Below, piece after piece: positions 24,061 to 37,408 of a stretch of 64,000 nucleotides of DNA. The notes beneath the pieces were generated by a model. It was not told the origin of the DNA. It did not search any database and saw nothing but the letters and a program-made list of their open reading frames with translations. The first letter of the stretch is position 1; each line of letters begins with the position of its first letter. Position numbers and translations under genes: made by a program. This stretch comes from Lepas anatifera (Eukaryota; Arthropoda; Thecostraca; Lepadidae), in assembly GCA_034440635.1 (NCBI GenBank), contig JAOTON010000385.1, positions 310,001 through 374,000 of the forward strand, written 5' to 3'.

Positions 24061-25779
24061 CGCCACAGTCGCTGATAGTGGACTGGACAGCTGATTACTG
24101 ATCCTTCATAGATACCACATACTGGCAAATGGGCAGTTCTGTGGAGAGGCTTGCCTTCTTTTGATGGCCATTTCAGTAGTTATTAATTTCGAGCAGGGCC
24201 CAGTTCGATTAGGAGTAGGTGTCCAAACGAAGAACGCCTTACTACGCCATAGTGCATTTGGTCTGCCGTTAAATATAAATGTTCTTACCATTCGCTAGGT
24301 TATGAAGCGGTCTGAATGTTTCCCCTTCTCAAAATTTCATAGGCTTTCCTTCAAACCGAAAACATATTTCGGGCTTAATTCGTGACTGAAGCGCAGGAGG
24401 AAAACCCAGACTACCGTTTACCTATTCACAGAGTGGGCTTCAAACGATGTGTATATCTTTGTTTTTTCGGTGACTCACAATAATTCCGATAAAGCTCAAA
24501 TAGCTGTTGCATGTTAGGAATGTATTTTACGGAGTTTCGAGAATTTGTTGAGGAGACAGGAAACTAGGATCGGTGCTCATGGTGCCTTTTCCCATGTTTT
24601 GATCCCCAGCAAAAACATTAATACACTGATGCAGAGCCCTTTCTGAAGTTCAAAACCAATCAAAATGGGCCCAAGTTACTTTCGAAGGCATGTAGTTTGT
24701 AGTTATTTATTTTTACAAAAATGTTTCAATTTACGTTTTGTTCTCTTTGGGTATTTCTGATGTCACATGTGCGCTTCAGATTATTGGATGGCTTCCCTCA
24801 TGTCCTCTCTCGCAGTAGAGCAAAGTAACGGGAGTACAGTCCAACAGTAACTTACAATGCAGTAACTAGTACACAGTAACGGGTACCAATAAATCATTTA
24901 TTCTGTGTCTAGAGTAAACAGTTTCGGCACGCAGCCTTCCTAAGCGAACTGACGTGCGCAATGCACCGCAGCTATGCAATTCTTGAGGGGCACACTGAGC
25001 TATGCACAGCCATTCAAACGAGCTGGTATTAACAGTAGCCAAAATCGCCATGACTTTAGCCGACGAAATTCAAATGCGAGATATCATCATGTGGAGGGTC
25101 ATGACCCCGTTTTCAGTCACGATGCCCTTCTGTTGGGGGTCACAAAGGCCTATGAATTTGAGCAATGCATGCTAACTCAGAAAGCTTTGAAATAGTCCCT
25201 GTGGGTATAATGCTGGTAAATTCGCAGCACCCTACCTCGTATATACCTGAATATATTTCGACCCACGAAGGTATTGACGCGAAGATACAATTATCTAGCT
25301 CGAGGGAATAAGGCCTGGGAAAAATTCCGAACGCACAACCTGTCGTGATTTTGTGTAATACTTCGGGTAATGTATCATCCTTTTGGGCCATGCCTTCAAA
25401 AACCTCAAGACATTCTTCCAAAATACTTGTGAGGAGCTCACTTTTCGACGATGATGGTAACTGAAATCCAGGATAAGGAACTACGAGAACCAAGAAATGT
25501 ATTTGCTGTGCTTCTAACCGGGACAAGAGCTCAGAATATACGAGACCCTGAATACAACAAAATAGAAATAGAAAATCCTGTTACTTCTATACATTGCCAT
25601 TTAATTCTAAGGATGAGGGCGTGAAGTGTTCTGGCTGGAAAATTGTCTACCCTGCCGTTCAGGTTGGGAACCGCCGATTGGTTCAAGTTCTTTGGAAAGT
25701 CGGCATTGTCTCTTTGGAGTGAGGGTGTCCCCACGTGACGCGCTTCAGTATAGAGGTCCGCAGCAACTTCGTCGGTACG
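24061..25779. other. Non-coding, no feature recognised
   Basis: AT-rich. A 128-codon minus-strand open frame (25526-25140) has no domain I can identify. Nothing else stands out. Confidence 0.35.
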
Positions 25780-26700
25780 GGGGAGACCTTACGATCTCAG
25801 CAACCATCTTAGGTGGCGAAAAACAAAAGGTGGTAACAGATAGCCCGTCTCGATCTTTACCGAGAATGGCATATACAAAGTTTGGTCAGACCACTTTTGA
25901 GGTCATGAGATCTTAAAGTATGTTGTTATAGAAATACAATGGAAACTGATGTGCCATAAAGACTGACAGTGTAGAGCTATAGGAAAGGAATAAGCGCCAT
26001 TGAAATCCTCTCGACAAGCCAGATTGAGGGTGTATATCATGGCTCTTTCCGGTCAAATTCTTATTTGACCTAGCCTCGACACATTTAAGACTCGGTCAAG
26101 GTGTGCATAGGGCATTAAGAATAGCATTAAAACTGCAATGGCAGGGAACACACGATGCTGCCACAGTGAACACTTCATCGCCACTGTCTATGAGGTCATC
26201 GAACTTTAAACCAATTTCCCCATGAATTTCAAATGGTGAAGTCATGACCCTGACCTAAACCTGGGTCATCGATATCGACAATTTTGTTACTACGTAGTGT
26301 TAGACTCGTTGGCCTTATTATGTGATGATGTAAACATTTTTCTATATTCGGTCACTGAACCAACACTGGCGGTCTGATCTAATATGACCTGGACCCAAGA
26401 GCGTCGCCATCGATTTTCGGGTAGGAGGGGCCGGAACCAAAGTGGAGGGGAGGCAGGGTCAGCAGCGAAGCCCTTGGAACCCGTACGTCCGCTTGAATTC
26501 ACCATTTTCAATGGAATTTCCAGTCAAAAGTGGGGGCCCCCCCCAACTTTCCAAGAGTAGGGGGCGGCTCCCTGGTAGCGACGCCCCTGCCTGGACCTAG
26601 CATTTTGTCAGGAGTTGCAAAAATACCAGGTAAATAACAAGGGACGGAGCCTGGGAAATTTGTAGAGGGTATCCGACCCACCCGCAACGGCGCGTGTTAA
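25780..26700. mobile_element. Old, degraded TTAA-family element
   Basis: It contains weakened AGGTCA/TGACC motifs, GAAATCCTCTCGACAAGCCAG and GGTCATCGATATCG, which echo the interior of the complete copies. It ends at 26697-26700 with GGCGCGTGTTAA, which matches their right end. A left end is not recognisable. A small G-rich stretch at about 26405-26595 may be a later insertion. Confidence 0.5.
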
Positions 26701-27430
26701 CGTTAAGAAGATATATGCAAAAACACTGTGCCGATAGTGGGTCGAAGGTGAGAGTTCAGAGCGAGCTCAGCGCTTGGACCTTGCTAGACTCGGCCTCTCT
26801 GCACGTCGCCTCACATAACATCTGCAGTTGGGACCGGAAGGTAAGGTGGCGTGGCTCAGGCGTTTCCTGAGTAGTTCCAAGCAAACCTACCCCGTTAAAG
26901 TCGTAACTCTCTGCTGACCACGGGCGCTGCCCGGTGGCGCCGCGTGGGCAGCTAACGATTTCCGTTTGGCCTCCCTCTCCCGGCGGGGCGCCCCGCCACC
27001 CGAGGCTTCTGCTGGTCGGCGGACGGTCCCAGATTTGCGCGCGGATTCAGACGGCGCCTCCCGGGCGGTGCGGACCGCGCGAAAGACTCCCGCCACCGAC
27101 CGGCCGACGCCGGGGACGCTCCCAGATAGATGTCACTTCAGCCAGCCTACTTTGCACAGATTCCATGAAGCCAGAGATATACTGTTTCATTTGGAAGATT
27201 TGCATGACCTTTACGAGAGTTGGGCGGTTTCTGAGACGTGATTGACGTTTAACAGAGTGGGGTAAAGTAACTTTATGGACAAATCCACGTATGCCATGAT
27301 ATGAATGCCTTACATATGTCTTAAATACTTATATGGTAAGATAACTTAATCAATTATTTAAGTATGCTGCTTGTCGCAGTTGATTGCCTCGATTTAGTTG
27401 CGTCACCAGCCGAAAAGAAATCAAAAGAGA
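26701..27430. other. Non-coding; GC-rich patch at 26900-27130
   Basis: The GC-rich patch is CpG-dense and open on both strands without recognisable protein content. Bases 27240-27430 are AT-rich. No gene is recognised. Confidence 0.35.
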
Positions 27431-27431
27431 A

Positions 27432-28165
27432 ATGCGCAATCTTACCGGGGTGGGTAGGTAAGCGTATGCAAATGAAGAGGCTGGAGCAGAGCCGGATCCA
27501 GACCGACGGTTTAAGGGGCAACGGGGCCCAAAATCGCGACAACAATGTTTTTTCAAGAAATCGGGGGTTTTAGGGGCAATTACCCGCTTTGCTCCCCCCC
27601 CCCGATCCGCCAATGCTATTTGGTTTTGCTTGAGGTGATAATGAGTACCGTTGCAAATGTTGTTTCGTGTTTTCAGAGATGAAGCTTTCGCCCTTTCTGG
27701 AGCCTCAATTTTATTTTCCCATAGCTAGTACATAAGTCCTTTCCTGCCGTTCTCAAGCATACTCTTTCCCGACGTACTTCCTCAAAAGAGAGAACTGATA
27801 AGCTTTCTCTCACGAATTTCATGAGAATCCCCTAGTTTTGGAACAAAGGTCCCTACATCACTCCTCTCACAGTTAGCATGCTTGAAATTATGCATGTAGT
27901 GAGGAACAGCATTGTATGCAAGTTTTCTTGGTTGCAAACATTCTATGAATATATATATAAATTTGTGTTGTTTTTTTTTCTTTCACCGAAATCATTGCGG
28001 TTCTACCATTTTTCCTAATGAAGCCATTGATTGAGCTAGTTTCTGTCGAAATGATCACAGTACCGGTAGCTCCTAAGTACCCAAAAGTGCTGCTGCATAC
28101 TCTTATTTCTTCTGCATACTTCTGCATACTCTTTCCTGACCTTACCCTACATTCTCTACGTTCCA
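27432..28165 (+). mobile_element. Second copy of the TGCGTACTCTTACC-type element
   Basis: GGTAAGCGTATGCA (27457-27470) and TGCATACTCTTTCC (28123-28136) are inverted repeats matching at 12 of 14 positions, and both correspond to the ends at 11667 and 13119. Flanking words are also shared (ATGAAGAGGCTGGAG vs GAGAGTAGGCTGGAG, and CTTACCCTACATTCTC vs TTTACCCTATACC). It carries a small insertion at 27492-27613. It has no coding capacity. Confidence 0.5.
27492..27613. mobile_element. Small G-rich insert with GGATCC(G)-type ends
   Basis: It starts CCGGATCCAGACCG and ends CCCGATCCGCCAATG, imperfect inverted ends like those of the 36967 family. A run of nine C precedes the right end. At about 120 bp it is probably an internally deleted member. 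Confidence 0.35.
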
Positions 28166-28709
28166 TGTTGAGTCAAATGAATTATTTGGGAAGGTGATCT
28201 TAACCATAGAAAATACTGCATGATATATTTTTAGAAACATGTTTGGTGGTGGCCCTGAATCAGATTGGGTTGATGCTAATTCCAGCAAAATGCAAATAAT
28301 TGACTACAACCTCAGGCATGCACAAACCGATCAAACAACTTTATCGGAGCCCCTGTGCTTGAGTGCGCTGAATAAATTCGCGAACTTGGCTTGACGATCG
28401 ATGCGAAATCAAAGCTTGCAAATCATGCTTATCAGACGAGATGAACCAGCCGATTTCTTGGATTGTTCATCCAGTTTTTTTCAGACTGACGTCACGGCAT
28501 CAAAGTTTGGTTTCAAGCAATCGCGCGAACAGATTGCCATCCGATTGTCACCACAGTCCTTCATGAATACCTGGAAAAAAATAGTGAGAGCTTGGGTCGA
28601 TTAACTCATCAACAAGGATTAAAGGCAGTCATTCGCCGGACTACCACACCCGATGCGCTGTCTTTACCATGCTGCGTCATTGTAACGCCATTCTCCCGTC
28701 TGGTTCCAG
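28166..28709 (+). other. Presumed intron upstream of the Sp8/9 exon
   Basis: No coding similarity. A CRE palindrome TGACGTCA is at 28487-28494. An in-frame stop (TAA, 28683-28685) closes the Sp frame on its 5' side. A pyrimidine-rich stretch ends in TTCCAG at 28704-28709, a plausible 3' splice site. Confidence 0.5.
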
Positions 28710-29954
28710 GACCACCCGTCGCTGCGTGGCACCCCGCTGGCGATGCTCGCCGCCCAGTGCAACAAGCTGACCAGCAGGTCACCGCCGCCGCTGGCCGACG
28801 CCGCCATCGGCAAGGGCTTCACGCCGTGGCGGAAGGGCGGCGGCGCGACGCCCGCCATGTCCTCAGCTCAGCGTCATCAGTCCAACAGCGCCGCACTCTC
28901 CTCCTCCGTCGCTCTGTCCTACACACGGTCCGGCCCCACCGCGGCCGCCGGCAACCTCTCCAGCAACCTCTCCGGCAACCTCTCCAGCTACGGCAGCACC
29001 GACTACTTCTGCTCATCGCCGACAGAGGCGTCGCTGAAGCAGGCGGACCACGCCGGCGCCGCGCATCACTTCCCCATGTACGGCAGAGTCCCGGGCGTGC
29101 ACGGCCACCCCTACGACCAGTGGCCCTTCGCCGGCGCCACCAGTCCGGTGAAGGCGGAGGTACCATCAGCTAACACCTGGTGGGACATGCACCAGCAGGC
29201 GGCCGCCGCGCAGGCCAACTGGATTGAGATGTCCAACGTGGCAGCAGCGCAGGCCCAGGCCAACCAAGCGGCCATCAATGGCATGTCAGGGATGACGCAG
29301 ATGACCTACCCGGTAACGTCCGACTACTCCTCCCTCGGGTTCGGGTCGAACGCGCACCTGCTGGCCTCCTCCGGCCAGCACCTGCTACAGGATACGTACA
29401 AGACGATGCTTCCTGGGCAGACCATGTCGGCAGGCGTGGGTTCGCCGTTTGGCCTCGGCTCTGTTGGAGGTGCGAGGTCACAGCGACGGTATACAGGACG
29501 GGCCACCTGCGACTGTCCCAACTGTGCAGAAGCAGAACGTCTCGGTCCTGCGGCGGCTCTTCAGCTTCGCAAGAAGAGCATCCATTCATGCCACATCCCA
29601 GGCTGTGGCAAGGTCTACAATAAGACTTCTCACCTGAAAGCCCACCTTCGTTGGCACACAGGGGAGCGGCCATTCGTGTGCAACTGGCTGTTCTGTGGCA
29701 AGCGCTTCACTCGATCCGACGAGCTTCAGCGGCACCTCCGCACACACACGGGCGAGAAGCGGTTCGCATGTCCGGTGTGCAGCAAGCGGTTCATGCGCTC
29801 TGACCACCTTGCCAAGCATTCCAAGACACACGCGGAGAGTGGGGGAAAGAAGGGTTCGGGCAGTGACTCTGAGTCGCCCAGTGAAGGACAGAGTGTGAAC
29901 TCGCCCGCGTCTCTGTCCAGTGGCACCGTCTCCAGGGAGATGAAGTCGGTCTGA
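28710..29954 (+). CDS. Sp8/Sp9-type (Sp6-9 group) zinc-finger transcription factor, main coding exon
   Basis: Nuclear transcription factor that binds GC/GT boxes. Sp8/9 proteins drive limb and appendage outgrowth and neural patterning in animals. Numbering from the ATG at 28743 (403 residues): SP-box-like start [13 protein letters not shown], whose first three residues lie upstream of that [11 protein letters not shown] at 24-31; WWDMH at 146-150; Buttonhead box with CDCPNC at 256-261. Three C2H2 fingers follow: C283/C288/H301/H305, C313/C318/H331/H335 and C343/C346/H359/H363, with recognition helices KTSHLKA, RSDELQR and RSDHLAK. The tail is Ser-rich. All key residues are intact. I start at 28710 because [11 protein letters not shown], just after a TTCCAG acceptor, resembles the long vertebrate Sp8/9 N-terminus (EEPRLGSTPLA). 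A short upstream exon carrying the true start is expected and was not found. The alternative is initiation at 28743, as in the short vertebrate SP8 isoform. Stop TGA is at 29952-29954. Family assignment is very sure; Sp8 versus Sp9 cannot be separated in an invertebrate. Confidence 0.95.
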   Translation, partial: DHPSLRGTPLAMLAAQCNKLTSRSPPPLADAAIGKGFTPWRKGGGATPAMSSAQRHQSNSAALSSSVALSYTRSGPTAAAGNLSSNLSGNLSSYGSTDYFCSSPTEASLKQADHAGAAHHFPMYGRVPGVHGHPYDQWPFAGATSPVKAEVPSANTWWDMHQQAAAAQANWIEMSNVAAAQAQANQAAINGMSGMTQMTYPVTSDYSSLGFGSNAHLLASSGQHLLQDTYKTMLPGQTMSAGVGSPFGLGSVGGARSQRRYTGRATCDCPNCAEAERLGPAAALQLRKKSIHSCHIPGCGKVYNKTSHLKAHLRWHTGERPFVCNWLFCGKRFTRSDELQRHLRTHTGEKRFACPVCSKRFMRSDHLAKHSKTHAESGGKKGSGSDSESPSEGQSVNSPASLSSGTVSREMKSV

Positions 29955-30485
29955 CGATTTCACTTTTCTACGGTATAACTTATTGTACGTTGTAATATTG
30001 TATTGCGCAATGGCTTCCTGTGTTATCGGACGTATACTGGACGATGGTTCAGATATTGCAGGACATTTCCTTCCGAGAGCTGAATAGGAAGCATTAGGGC
30101 ATTGTTTTCTCTTTTCATGCTTGTTTGGAATTCATATTTTAAGCCATATTGACAGGAGCTCACACTCTGAATTGTGGGTCTAGAGATATTTTACGCTTGC
30201 CCTGGATTTTCCTCTGCACGCGCATGTCACCAAGAACTGTCTCAATCTTGAAGGAGTGCACGACGTGCTCGGTGTGATAGGTCTGTTGCATCCCTTGGGC
30301 ATGCAATGGACTGCAATTAGACGTGCCAAACATCCTCGCTTCTGTTCTAAAGAATGCGTTTTAAATGGACATGTCATCATACACTTTTTTTGGTTCCTAT
30401 TTACCGATAATTGAACTGCCGGGGTTAAGGCCTTGAGGGTTACAGGAAAGTTGACGTGGATATATCAAGCAAAAAATTGACGCAC
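29955..30485 (+). other. Probable start of the Sp8/9 3' untranslated region
   Basis: Non-coding and AT-rich directly after the stop codon. No AATAAA is seen in this part. Confidence 0.4.
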
Positions 30486-32514
<2,029 letters not shown>

Positions 32515-32612
32515 AATTGGGTGGGGGGCTCGGGTGAAAAAGGAAAAAAACCCCCCAAAAAAAAAAAAAGTGGGGGGGGGGGGCGCTAAAAAGGAGGGGG
32601 GGAAACTGAGCC
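32515..32612. other. Homopolymer-rich patch, possible assembly artefact
   Basis: Successive runs of G, A, C, A and G (up to about 13 identical bases) with almost no other sequence, unlike anything on either side. It may be low-quality sequence at a join. Confidence 0.5.
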
Positions 32613-35600
32613 GTCTTTAGAAAGCTGAACAGTATTACCGCGGGTTAATAATGTTAGCCGAATGGGAAGTATGTTAATTAACTAACTACCAGAAGTCTGA
32701 GAACATCATTCGAGAATACCAGCTGAAACCAAGAGTAAAAATTGCGAGAAAAAAGGTGCAATGAACCGGCAGAGGGTAATGTATTTTTGTCATTCTCTTT
32801 GGCCCTGATTCTCCCCGTGCCCACCGATCTGAGTTGCATTGTTAGTAGAAGTGATCTCTCGAGTTGTTTATGCATGCAGCAAAAATCCGTCAGGAGCCTG
32901 ATTTAAATCCAAGCTCGCATACTGTAGCCCTTGGAGCCGTTAGGGCAAGGTACAGCATTCCGAAGTGGTTATTAAAGTTCCACTAATGCAGTGCCATGGC
33001 TTTAGAAGTTCAAAAATTGCACGTGTCTGGCGGACCAAAGTGCTAAGCTTTTCAGGGGATCCTGACTCAAATCACGAGGAATAACGCATGCAAAATCATT
33101 TTCCGCCGCAGAAAACCTAAAGCGGTATTTGTTCCAAAAACACTATCCACCACCAAACCGAGAGCCACGAGAATTGAACGAGAGTTTAAGCTTACCCCCG
33201 TCTGAGCCAGGCACTTATAATTAATTCTTTCATTTGTTTTAACAGGAAATAAATCCGCAAGCGGTCATGGCTTTGAAACGTTCAATGTGCTCGACTGGTA
33301 CATGTTCACGTGAAGCCAATGTGGATTCTTCTCTCGCATCTCTATAAATAGCTGGTTCGATTGTCGATATGTCCATTAACTATTCAGTGGTGGCTTACTC
33401 TTAATGTCACAGAGCTATTTCACTGTCCCATTCCTCAATCTTTGGCGCCTGCCACAGGACGGCAGTCATTACACTTTTCGGGACGTCTCACTTCCCAGAC
33501 TTCCAGCCTCCTGCACCATTACAGCAGGGTTCACGGGTCTGGCCCCGGATTAAGAGCTCACCGACACCCTTGCCGAGGACTGCCCAGCACCATCATACAT
33601 CACCTCCTATAGAAGCCTGATGGCTATCCTCTATCTCCAGCCTTAGCATTTCCTCCTTCGGTAGACCACTGGTCTTACGTAGACAATCGGTGGCGCCAGG
33701 CCGACCATTGGTCTCTCTGCGTGATCTCGAGCGGTGACAGAGCGGCGCCGACGCCGACCGTAGCGGTCGATAACCAAGCAACACCGTCTGCGCATGCGCG
33801 TACCTCCTGTTGAATTGTCAGAGATGGTGGAGCTGATTTAATGGTTATTCAGTTGTCTAACCTTTGGTTTTTATTCCGGTGGTTGCCATTGGTTTGGTGT
33901 GCTTATACTGACTGTTGTTTTGTTTCGTTATGTTGTTCTGTTTTGATTGTAAATCGTGTTTCCCAAACACAATCCATCGACTCACATCGAATGGATTACT
34001 CAGTTTCTATTGGGAATCGTGCTTGCAAATATCAGAAGGATCACATCGTTTTTAGCCGAGTGCTGGGACTGCTGCTTGACTTTTAACGCTTGATGCAGGT
34101 GTACAGCCATCGAGTTTAGCACACGACTTATTGTGAGAAAATTCCTAGCAAATTTCCGCACGATGTTTGCCTTGAAACACTACGTCGATCTACATTGCGT
34201 CGACCAAAGCATTGCTTTGATTACGTGAGCATATGATTTGCATGTTTTTTCCTCGTTATTTTGATCAAAATTCAAGTTTGTAAATTAATTTTGTGTCTTC
34301 AGTACACAAATGAAAGTCGTTTGCTCTTAAGGCTTTTATGTTAGTTTTGTTAGCCGTAACTGAGGCTATAAATTTTCAAGGATCTTTGTTCGCACGTAAT
34401 GTTTTGTTTACTCTTGTTTAGAAACACAACCATTTTTGTCGAGAGGTTCATCAACCAGACAGTCTCCCCTGAATAAGAAAATCAACCAAACATTTATCTA
34501 GCTTTTTCTCCGAGTTGATACATCAACAGATAAGAACGACTGAATTTCCTCATTTGTAGTTTCAACTCCGAAGGCCTTTCTGCTCAGCACCAGGAGCTGA
34601 ACTCGCTGCCCCGCTGATATGACATGCAGACGGCTGGACGGCCCTGCAGCTAACTCGGTTCCAGCCGACACCGTCGCTCCGTCGCCGTGCACGCTGACAG
34701 ATTGGTCAGCCGGCGGTCGCCGACGCTGATGTTCTGTCCGACACTGCCGATGCCAGCGGCGCGTGCACACCCGGCCTCTGATCTGATCATCAGCGGCCTC
34801 CATCAGATGCTGAGGATCGGCCGACTCTGTCAGCGCGCCGCACAAGGAGCGGCCGGGCCGCCGGCCGGCTCTGTTGCCAGACGAGATGGGCCGATAGCGA
34901 GCGAGCACGCAGCTGCCGCCGAGGCAGAATGACATTACACCGCCGCCGGACTGTATACAATGCCCGGTGACATGTTCGGCAGCTCGGCTCACTGACTGCA
35001 CGGACCAGGAACAGAAGCCAGCGGAGCTGTCGGCTCGGCAGACAGCAAACACACGATTCGGTGAGGTTCGAATGTATATGATTGCTATCGATGGAATTGC
35101 CTTTCGATTGGGCGGCTTGAATGCCATTTCACAATGTTTTATATTTGCATCATCCTAGAATCAGCAAATACAACTATCTCAATATGTTCACAGGCTGTAA
35201 CGATTCCTCCCACCGCGGAGTGGAAAACCTGAAGATGATGATTACATCCAACCCTCTTAAAACTTCACCAGAACAGACAAAGCGGCCGCCGTACCCAGAT
35301 ACGGGAGCTGGCTAATGTCTCCGACGCTGTTTCTGCCGATCGTTAATGAAGCAGGTCGGCAGCCTGTGGCCCGCCCCGCACTCTCCTATTCCAGCGGCGG
35401 CCCGCCCCGACCTGAGCGATGGAGCTGGTGCGGCCCGCCGATTCAACGGCCCCCGGAGATGAATGGTGTCCGGGTTTGAGGCGCGTCCTTCCTTCCCACC
35501 GCCTGTGTTTCCCTCGGCATGTCCTTAGCTCAGTTTTGCTGTACTTAACATATGATATTCGCCTCTCGGAGTGCCTCCATAAATATATGCTAAAGGATAT

Positions 35601-35819
35601 TCGTATGTTGATCCACAGAGAGTATGGGGACTGGTTTCACACGCCATATGCAAACGAAATACTTTATAGATACAAAGTAGAATATCAAATATTTTCCTCC
35701 CCAAATAATTTGACAAAGTGACTTGATACATTAAACCCGGACAATATAATGCAACCGGAATTTAGGACCCTATACGGCCATTAAGGTCCGACCAGGTGTT
35801 TGGAACACACACACTCTTG
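32613..35819. other. Non-coding; GC-rich islands at 34590-35060 and 35280-35520
   Basis: AT-rich background with two GC/CpG-rich, unique-looking islands. The first is open for 209 codons on the minus strand (35127-34498), but the translation has no recognised domain. They could be regulatory DNA or exons I cannot identify. No RNA gene is seen. Confidence 0.35.
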
Positions 35820-36524
<705 letters not shown>

Positions 36525-36539
36525 AGCATGAATGCCGAC

Positions 36540-36613
36540 ACCGAGGGAGAGAGGTGTTGAAAACCTCCCACTGGCGAAGGTGGCTCGGAGCCCAACTGAG
36601 GCGGGTGTTAAGA
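36540..36613 (+). mobile_element. Right-end fragment of a TTAA-ended element
   Basis: GAGAGAGGTGTTGAAAACCTCCC, GGCGAAGGTGGCTCGGAG and GGCGGGTGTTAA at 36600-36611 are the inverted counterpart of the left end at 3997 (TTAACACCCGCC ... CCGAGCCACCTTCGCC). The rest of the element is missing, and the CT microsatellite stands where its body would be. Confidence 0.6.
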
Positions 36614-36620
36614 AACCGAT

Positions 36621-36734
36621 ATTTTAAAATGTGTTCTTCTCAAATATTTCTAATAAGTATTTTAAAGGTGTTCTTCCTCAATATTTCTAATAAAGTTTTT
36701 AAAATGTGTTCTTCTCAAATATTTCTAATAAAGT
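36621..36734. repeat. Three tandem copies of a 38-bp AT-rich unit
   Basis: The unit is roughly TTTTAAAATGTGTTCTTCTC plus AAATATTTCTAATAAAGT. Copies start near 36621, 36659 and 36697, and copies 1 and 3 are almost identical. Confidence 0.8.
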
Positions 36735-36899
36735 CATTCATTATTAATTCATTATATAATTTATGTATTCAGCTCCAGCCCTATTATTGGCTTTTACATC
36801 TTCTCCAAACAAACATGCATGTACATTTCATTCAGACTACAACAATGAGTGTTTCCAATGTAGAAATGTCAGTAGAAGTGTTCAAGTAGAAGTGTTCAT
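36735..36899. other. Non-coding spacer
   Basis: AT-rich; nothing recognised. Confidence 0.4.
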
Positions 36900-36901
36900 G
36901 C

Positions 36902-36950
36902 CGCCCCGGTATCTCAGTTGGTAGAGCGTTGGACTCCGGCCTCGCTGCCC
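36902..36950 (+). repeat. tRNA-like 5' half, possible SINE head or tRNA fragment
   Basis: GCCCCGGTATCTCAGTTGG followed by TAGAGCGTTGGACTCC reads as an acceptor strand, D-arm (A box) and start of an anticodon arm. The T-arm/B box (GGTTCRANTCC) and the 3' acceptor strand are missing, so it is not a functional tRNA gene. It directly precedes the G-rich element at 36967. Confidence 0.45.
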
Positions 36951-36966
36951 AGCAACATGTAGTGGC

Positions 36967-37357
36967 CAGTGGCGGATCCAGGGAAGGGGCAAAAAAGGCA
37001 TTTGCCCCCCAAACGGAAAAGCTCGGGGCAAAACTATGTTTTTGCCCCCCTCAAAGCGATCGACCTCCTTTTTCCCAGACTCCTTTTAAGTTTATAAGCA
37101 AGATTTTGGTGATTCAACTCTCAACTTCAAACAGAACCAGTTAAGTTCAGTGGAAATATGGGGCATGGATAGGAAAAAAGTATCTTGGGCTCATATTTTT
37201 CAGTCCGTGACGTTTTTCCTTTTTTGCTTCTCGCCTCAAACACCCGTACCGGGAAGTCATATTTTAGCGCAATGTTGCGCTGCGTCACGTTTTTTTCTTT
37301 TTTTTCTTTTCGACTTTGGTTTGCCCCTCCCAAACCGGTCGGCTAGATCTGCCAGTG
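36967..37357 (+). mobile_element. 391-bp G-rich element, family shared with 63785-64000
   Basis: The ends CAGTGGCGGATCCAG and CTAGATCTGCCAGTG are imperfect inverted repeats. Inside, AAACGGAAAAGCTCGGGGC, CGACCTCCTTTTTCCCAGAC and CAACTTCAAACAGAACCA recur in the same order at the window's right edge. It has no coding capacity and the class is unknown. Confidence 0.65.
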
Positions 37358-37408
37358 GTAGTGGCAGTTGTGCAGGCTTGGATCGGGTCACCTGAGACGC
37401 TCTTGCAC

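Noticed and set aside
25140..25526. Retrotransposon polyprotein fragment
   Set aside because: A short stretch (SILEECLEVFEGM) faintly recalls the start of a reverse transcriptase domain, but nothing after it fits.
28592..29173. 193-codon frame on + overlapping the Sp8/9 exon
   Set aside because: Arg/His/Pro-rich shadow in another frame of the GC-rich Sp coding sequence, with no family signature.
29275..29963. Minus-strand frames opposite the zinc fingers
   Set aside because: Antisense shadows of the Sp8/9 exon.
36902..36975. Functional tRNA gene
   Set aside because: Only the 5' half is tRNA-like; the T-arm, B box and 3' acceptor strand are missing.
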